The notes beneath the pieces are model-generated. The model ran no database searches, was not told the origin of the DNA, and worked only from the letters and a program-made list of their open reading frames with translations. The position numbers and the translations under genes are program-made. 64,000 nt of DNA from Haberlea rhodopensis (lineage: Eukaryota; Streptophyta; Magnoliopsida; Lamiales; Gesneriaceae): the NCBI GenBank assembly GCA_907163345.1, contig CAJQUN010001266.1:1-64000 (forward strand). The letters are read 5' to 3'. Shown here in pieces: positions 59,658 through 64,000 of the stretch (position 1 is its first letter; each line of letters starts with the position of its first letter).

Positions 59658-61822
59658 TGTTTGACTGCCATGAGTTCTCCGAGGAGAAGAAAGTAAAGCT
59701 AGTGGTCATAGAGTTTACAGACTATGCTTTGATTTGGTGGGATCAATTGGTACAAAGTCGAAGGAGAAATAGAGAGCAACCAATTACCACATGGGATGAG
59801 GTGAAGGCCGCAATGAGACGTCGATTTGTGCCATCACACTATTACCGTGATATTTTTCAGCGATTGCAAGGGCTGAATCAAGGTTCAAGGAGTGTGGAGG
59901 ATTATCATAAGGAGATGGAAATTCTGATGATACGAGCAGATGTGGAGGAGGATAGAGAGGCGACGATGGCAAGATTTTTGCAGGGTTTGAATCGTGATAT
60001 AGCTAACGTAGTCGAATTACAACACTACGTTGAGCTTGAGGATATGGTACATATGGCTATAAAAGTTGAGAGGCAGATTCATCGTAGGAGTAATGTAACT
60101 AAGGTTAGCTCAACTTCAGGTACATCTTGGAAACCTGGTTTGAATAAGGGATTTGATAAATCATTTGGGAAACATAAATTTGAAACACCAAAAGGGAAGG
60201 ATACTGTGGTTGATAAGGGTAAGAAACCAGTGGATGGATCCCAAGAGAAGAATAGAGACATTAAGTGCTTTAGATGTTTGGGGCGAGGACACATTGCATC
60301 TCAGTGTCCTAATAAGCGTGTCATGATACTGCGGGAAGATGGAGAGATAGATTCTGAAAGTGAGGAAGACAACAACTCACAAGCATCATCAGAGGGTGCA
60401 GAGTGTGAGGAGTATGCTGTGGAAGGAGAGTTACTTGTGGCTCGTAGAGCATTGACTATGCAAGTGAAGGAGGATGAGGAAGTGCAGCGTGAAAACATTT
60501 TCTATACTCGTTGCCACATAAACGAGAAAGTTTGCAGTTTGATCATTGATGGGGGTAGTTGTACGAATGTTGCTAGTACATTGCTTATTGAGAAGTTGGG
60601 GTTGCCTACAATGAAACATCCTAGGCCATATAAGTTGCAGTGGTTGAATGATTGTGGTGAAGCAAAGGTTACAAAACAGGTGTTGATATCATTTTCGATT
60701 GGGAAATACAGAGATGAGGCTCTTTGCGATGTGGTACCAATGCAGGCGGGACACCTACTATTAGGGAGACCTTGGCAGTATGATAGAAAGGTCACACATG
60801 ATGGCTTCAAGAATCGCTATTCTTTTGTAAAGGATGGGCGAACTGTTACCTTAGTCCCATTGACACCGAAACAGGTGTATGATGATCAATTGAGGGTGGA
60901 AAATGAGATTGAGAAAAAAAAAGAGCATGATAAAAAAAATGTGAGTGAAAAAAAAGAGGAGTGTGTGAAAAAGAGTGAAAAAAAAGAAGATGAGCTCAGT
61001 GAGAAAAAAAGAGAGAGAGTTGAGCGAAAAGAAAAAAAAGGAGTGAATCTGTTTGCAAAAGAATGTGAGATTCGCGAGGCTTTTCTAGCAAGGAGACCTT
61101 TGTTTGTGCTTATGTACAAAGAGGCTTATTTAGCTGTTGACGAATCTAACAATACTTTGTCTAGTTCTTTTCGTGCTATTTTGCAGGTATATGATGATAT
61201 ATTTCAAGAGGAGATACCTACTGGATTGCCACCAATTAGGGGAATTGAGCACCAAATTGACTTCCTTCCAAGAGCTTCAATTCCTAACCGACCAGCTTAT
61301 AGGAGCAACCCTGAGGAGACAAAGGAATTGCAGCGGCAAATTCAGGAACTCATGGAAAAAGGGTACATTCGAGAAAGTCTGAGTCCTTGTGCTGTACCCG
61401 TACTTCTTGTACCAAAAAAAGATGGGACGTGGAGGATGTGTATTGTTTGTAGGGCGATCAATAAAATCACTGTAAAGTATCGCCACCCTATTCCTCGTTT
61501 AGATGATATGCTTTATGAATTGCATGGTGCATGTGTGTTTTCTAAGATTGATTTGAAAAGTGGTTACCATCAGATACGCATGCGTGAGGGAGATGAGTGG
61601 AAAACGGCTTTTAAAACTAAACTTGGTCTGTATGAGTGGTTAGTGATGCCTTTCGCGTTAACTAACGCACCTAGCACATTTATGCGCCTTATGAATCATG
61701 TTTTACGTGCATTCATTGGTAGATTTGTTGTGGTGTATTTTGATGACATTCTTATTTACAGCACTAGTTTGGAAATTCATGAAACGCATGTCACTCAGGT
61801 ATTAGAAGTTTTGAGGAAATAA
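59636..61822 (+). pseudogene. gag-pol: Ty3/gypsy gag-pol: capsid, zinc knuckle, protease, RT
   Basis: 728 codons. Capsid core with YALIWWDQLVQSRRRN and RRRFVPSHYYRD (residues ~1-160), a CX2CX4HX4C knuckle (CFRCLGRGHIASQC, ~210), protease with LIIDGGSCTN (~302) and LLLGRPW, a Lys/Glu-rich linker (~425-475), then RT with PKKDGTWRMC, HPIPRLDDML (~619), KIDLKSGYHQIR, and catalytic YFDD (~701). The family usually reads MCVDCRAIN; here it is MCIVCRAIN. The frame ends at TAA 61820-61822, where the family normally carries a charged residue (LRKEKLYANL), so this is a nonsense mutation and the same frame continues. The ATG used is internal to gag. Confidence 0.93.
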
Positions 61823-63265
61823 AAATTGTATGCGAACCTAAAGAAATGCACTTTTTGCACCGACCAAGTCACTTTCTTAGGTTACGTAGTGTCAGCTAGA
61901 GGGGTTGAGGTGGATGAGGAGAAGGTCAAAGCAATTAGGGATTGGCCTACACCTAAGTCTGTGTCCGAAGTTAGGAGTTTTCATGGCTTGGCAAGCTTTT
62001 ATAGGAGGTTTGTCAAAAACTTTAGCACACTTGCAGCACCATTAACTGAAGTTATTAAGAAAACTGTTGGGTTTAAGTGGGGCGAAGAACAAGGAAAAGC
62101 TTTTGAATTGATTAAACAAATGTTGAGTTCTGCACCATTACTTGTTTTGCCTGATTTCTCCAAGACTTTTGAAATTGAATTTGATGCATCTGGTGTTGGT
62201 ATTGGAGCTGTTTTAATGCAGGAAAAGAAGCCTATTGCATATTTCAGTGAGAAGCTTAATGGGGCATCCTTGAACTATCCAACATATGACAAGGAATTCT
62301 ACGCATTGGTAAGGGCATTGGAGACATGGCAACATTATCTTTGGCCGAAGGAATTTGTCATCCACACTGATCATGAGTCACTGAAGTACTTGAAGGGGCA
62401 AGGGAAACTAAACAAACGCCATGCGAAGTGGGTTGAGTTTTTGGAAACATTCCCATATGTGATACAGTATAAACAAGGAAAGGAGAATGTTGTAGCTGAT
62501 GCTCTATCACGAAGGTATACCTTGATCTCTACTTTGAATGCTAAGTTGCTTGGTTTCGAATTCATTAAAGATTTATATGCTAACGATTCTGATTTTGGCA
62601 ATGTTTTTGGAGCATGTGAGAAAGTAGCATTTGGCAAGTTCTATAGGCATGAGGGATTTTTGTTTCGTGAGAATAGGTTGTGTATGCCAAAAAGTTCATT
62701 GAGAGAGTTATTGGTAAGGGAGTCACATGGGGGAGGGCTTATGGGACATTTCGGAGTCAAAAAAACCTTAGACATACTGAGTGAGCATTTTTTTTGGCCA
62801 CACATGAGGAGAGATGTTGAAAGAATGTGTGAGCGATGTATCACCTGTAGGAAGGCTAAGTCTAGAGCTTTACCTCACGGCTTGTACACACCCTTGCCTA
62901 TTCCTGTTGAACCATGGGTAGATGTGTCAATGGATTTTGTTTTGGGGCTACCTAGGTCTAGGAGGGGGCACGATTCTGTTTTTGTTGTTGTTGACAGGTT
63001 CTCTAAAATGGCTCACTTTATACCATGTCACAAAACTGATGATGCATCTAACGTTGCTGATTTGTATTTTCGTGAGATTGTGCGATTGCATGGTGTTCCC
63101 CGCACAATTGTTTCTGATAGAGATGTGAAGTTTCTGAGTTACTTCTGGAAGACCTTATGGGGTAAACTTGGTACTAAGCTTCTTTTCTCCACCACTTGTC
63201 ACCCCCAGACAGATGGGCAAACAGAGGTGGTTAACGAACATTGTCGACATTACTGCGCTCCATAA
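61823..63265 (+). pseudogene. pol: Ty3/gypsy pol: RNase H and integrase
   Basis: Same frame as the RT. RNase H with FEIEFDASGVGIGAVLMQ, YDKEFYALVRAL, FVIHTDHESLKYL and ENVVADALSRR, so all four acidic residues are present. Then the integrase: HHCC zinc region (HGGGLMGHFGVKKT with CERCITCRKAKS), and a DDE core with VDVSMDFVLGLP, TIVSDRDVKFL and QTDGQTEVVN. A base lost near 63236 (GTTAACGAACAT) shifts the frame, giving a false end at 63263-63265. Integrase would insert the DNA copy into the chromosome. The break falls right after the third catalytic residue. Confidence 0.93.
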
Positions 63266-64000
63266 TACAAAGGAATTTGAAGAATTGGGAGGAGTGCATA
63301 CCACATGTAGAGTTTAGCTTATAACAGGAGTGTTCATTCTGCTACTCAATATTCCCCATTCGAGGTCGTGTATGGCTTTAACCCTCTCACACCTATGGAT
63401 TTGATACCACTGCCAGAAAGTGAACAAACTAATCTTGATGGAAAAGGGAAAGACGAGTTTGTTAAGAAATTACATGAAAAAGTTCGTCATCATATCGAGA
63501 AACGAACTCAGCAATATATGAATCATGCAAACAAAGGGCGTAAGAAGGTGGTATTTGAACCAGGTGATTGGGTGTGGTTACACTTGAGAAAGGAACGTTT
63601 TCCGGTGAAGAGGAGATCTAAGTTACTACCACGAGGGGATGGTCCTTTTCAGATTCTTGCTAAGATCAATGACAACGCATACAAACTAGATCTTCCAGGT
63701 GAGTACAATGTAAGCACTACTTTTAATGTTGCTGATCTTTCTCCATTTGATGCAGGTGCTGATTTGAGGACAAATCCTTTTGATGAATGGGGGGATGATG
63801 AAGATCTACGAGTGTATGATGAAGAAGGAGTTAATCAAGGAGAGGTACATACGATTCCTCTAATTCCAAGTGGACCAATTACAAGAGCACGAGCTAAAAA
63901 GTTGGCCAACTCATTGCTAAGCTTCGTACTGCACACCATAACAAAGGAACACTCTAAGTCAAGACAATTTATGACAAATGATCCTACAATGCTGAATCTA
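63238..64000 (+). pseudogene. pol: Ty3/gypsy integrase C-terminus and pol tail, runs off the window
   Basis: After the lost base the coding sequence continues out of frame to about 63317, where an extra base (GAGTTTAGCTTAT) restores the original frame. From there it is open to 64000, with ATG 63395 in frame. Motifs: SATQYSPFEVVYGFNPLTP, KVVFEPGDWVWLHLRKERFP, RGDGPFQILAKINDNAYKL and TTFNVADLSPFD, the usual integrase C-terminal (GPY/F) region, then SGPITRARAKKL. No chromodomain is visible in the part present. The last 204 bases repeat 57423-57626. Confidence 0.9.

Noticed and set aside
59636..59660. Programmed -1/+1 frameshift between gag halves
   Set aside because: The break lies inside the capsid domain, which is continuous in the family. 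A one-base loss in an A-run explains it, and the element has other breaks.
59245..59709. 154-codon minus-strand frame opposite gag
   Set aside because: Shadow of gag coding sequence; no recognisable domain, and the plus strand has clear gag motifs.

Overview
The window is nuclear DNA of a flowering plant, probably a eudicot. The evidence is a long AT-rich tandem satellite, scrambled endogenous copies of a plant pararetrovirus (Caulimoviridae), two solo LTRs and one decayed Ty3/gypsy element. No host gene, tRNA, rRNA or prokaryotic operon was recognised. The species cannot be named from the sequence.

Layout. (1) 1-16506 is a satellite built of ~227-bp units, each made of two related ~113-bp halves. 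The array runs one way to about 13508, turns at a fold-back junction (13509-13555), and runs the other way to 16506. (2) 16507-42540 is a ~26-kb patchwork of at least 15 pieces of one viral lineage, in both orientations. The pieces cover the leader with a tRNA-iMet primer site, ORF1 (movement protein, coat protein with zinc knuckle, protease, reverse transcriptase, RNase H), a second overlapping ORF2, and an intergenic promoter. Solo LTRs sit in it at 30704-31504 and 36345-38105. (3) 42541-44874 is satellite again, 44875-45652 is one more viral piece (ORF2 end, promoter, leader), and 45653-57420 is satellite with visible higher-order repeats. (4) 57421-64000 holds a Ty3/gypsy pol tail, an LTR, a primer site, gag and pol. 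The pol has a nonsense codon and frameshifts and runs off the right edge.

How it fits together. The virus block is flanked on both sides by satellite in the same orientation, so it appears to have landed in, and been rearranged within, a satellite array. All three ORF1 copies that span the relevant coat-protein site carry the same Trp-to-stop change. The copies therefore descend from one already defective sequence, more likely by duplication in the genome than by independent infection. Several pieces end at or beside the tRNA primer site, and many joins show short microhomology or fold-back structure. No intact viral coding set is present.

For the virus, the two-ORF layout with a ~50-kDa ORF2 is most like florendoviruses or petuviruses. 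The genus assignment is from memory of those families and was not tested by alignment. Many open frames in the satellite are by-products of the repeat and are not annotated as genes.
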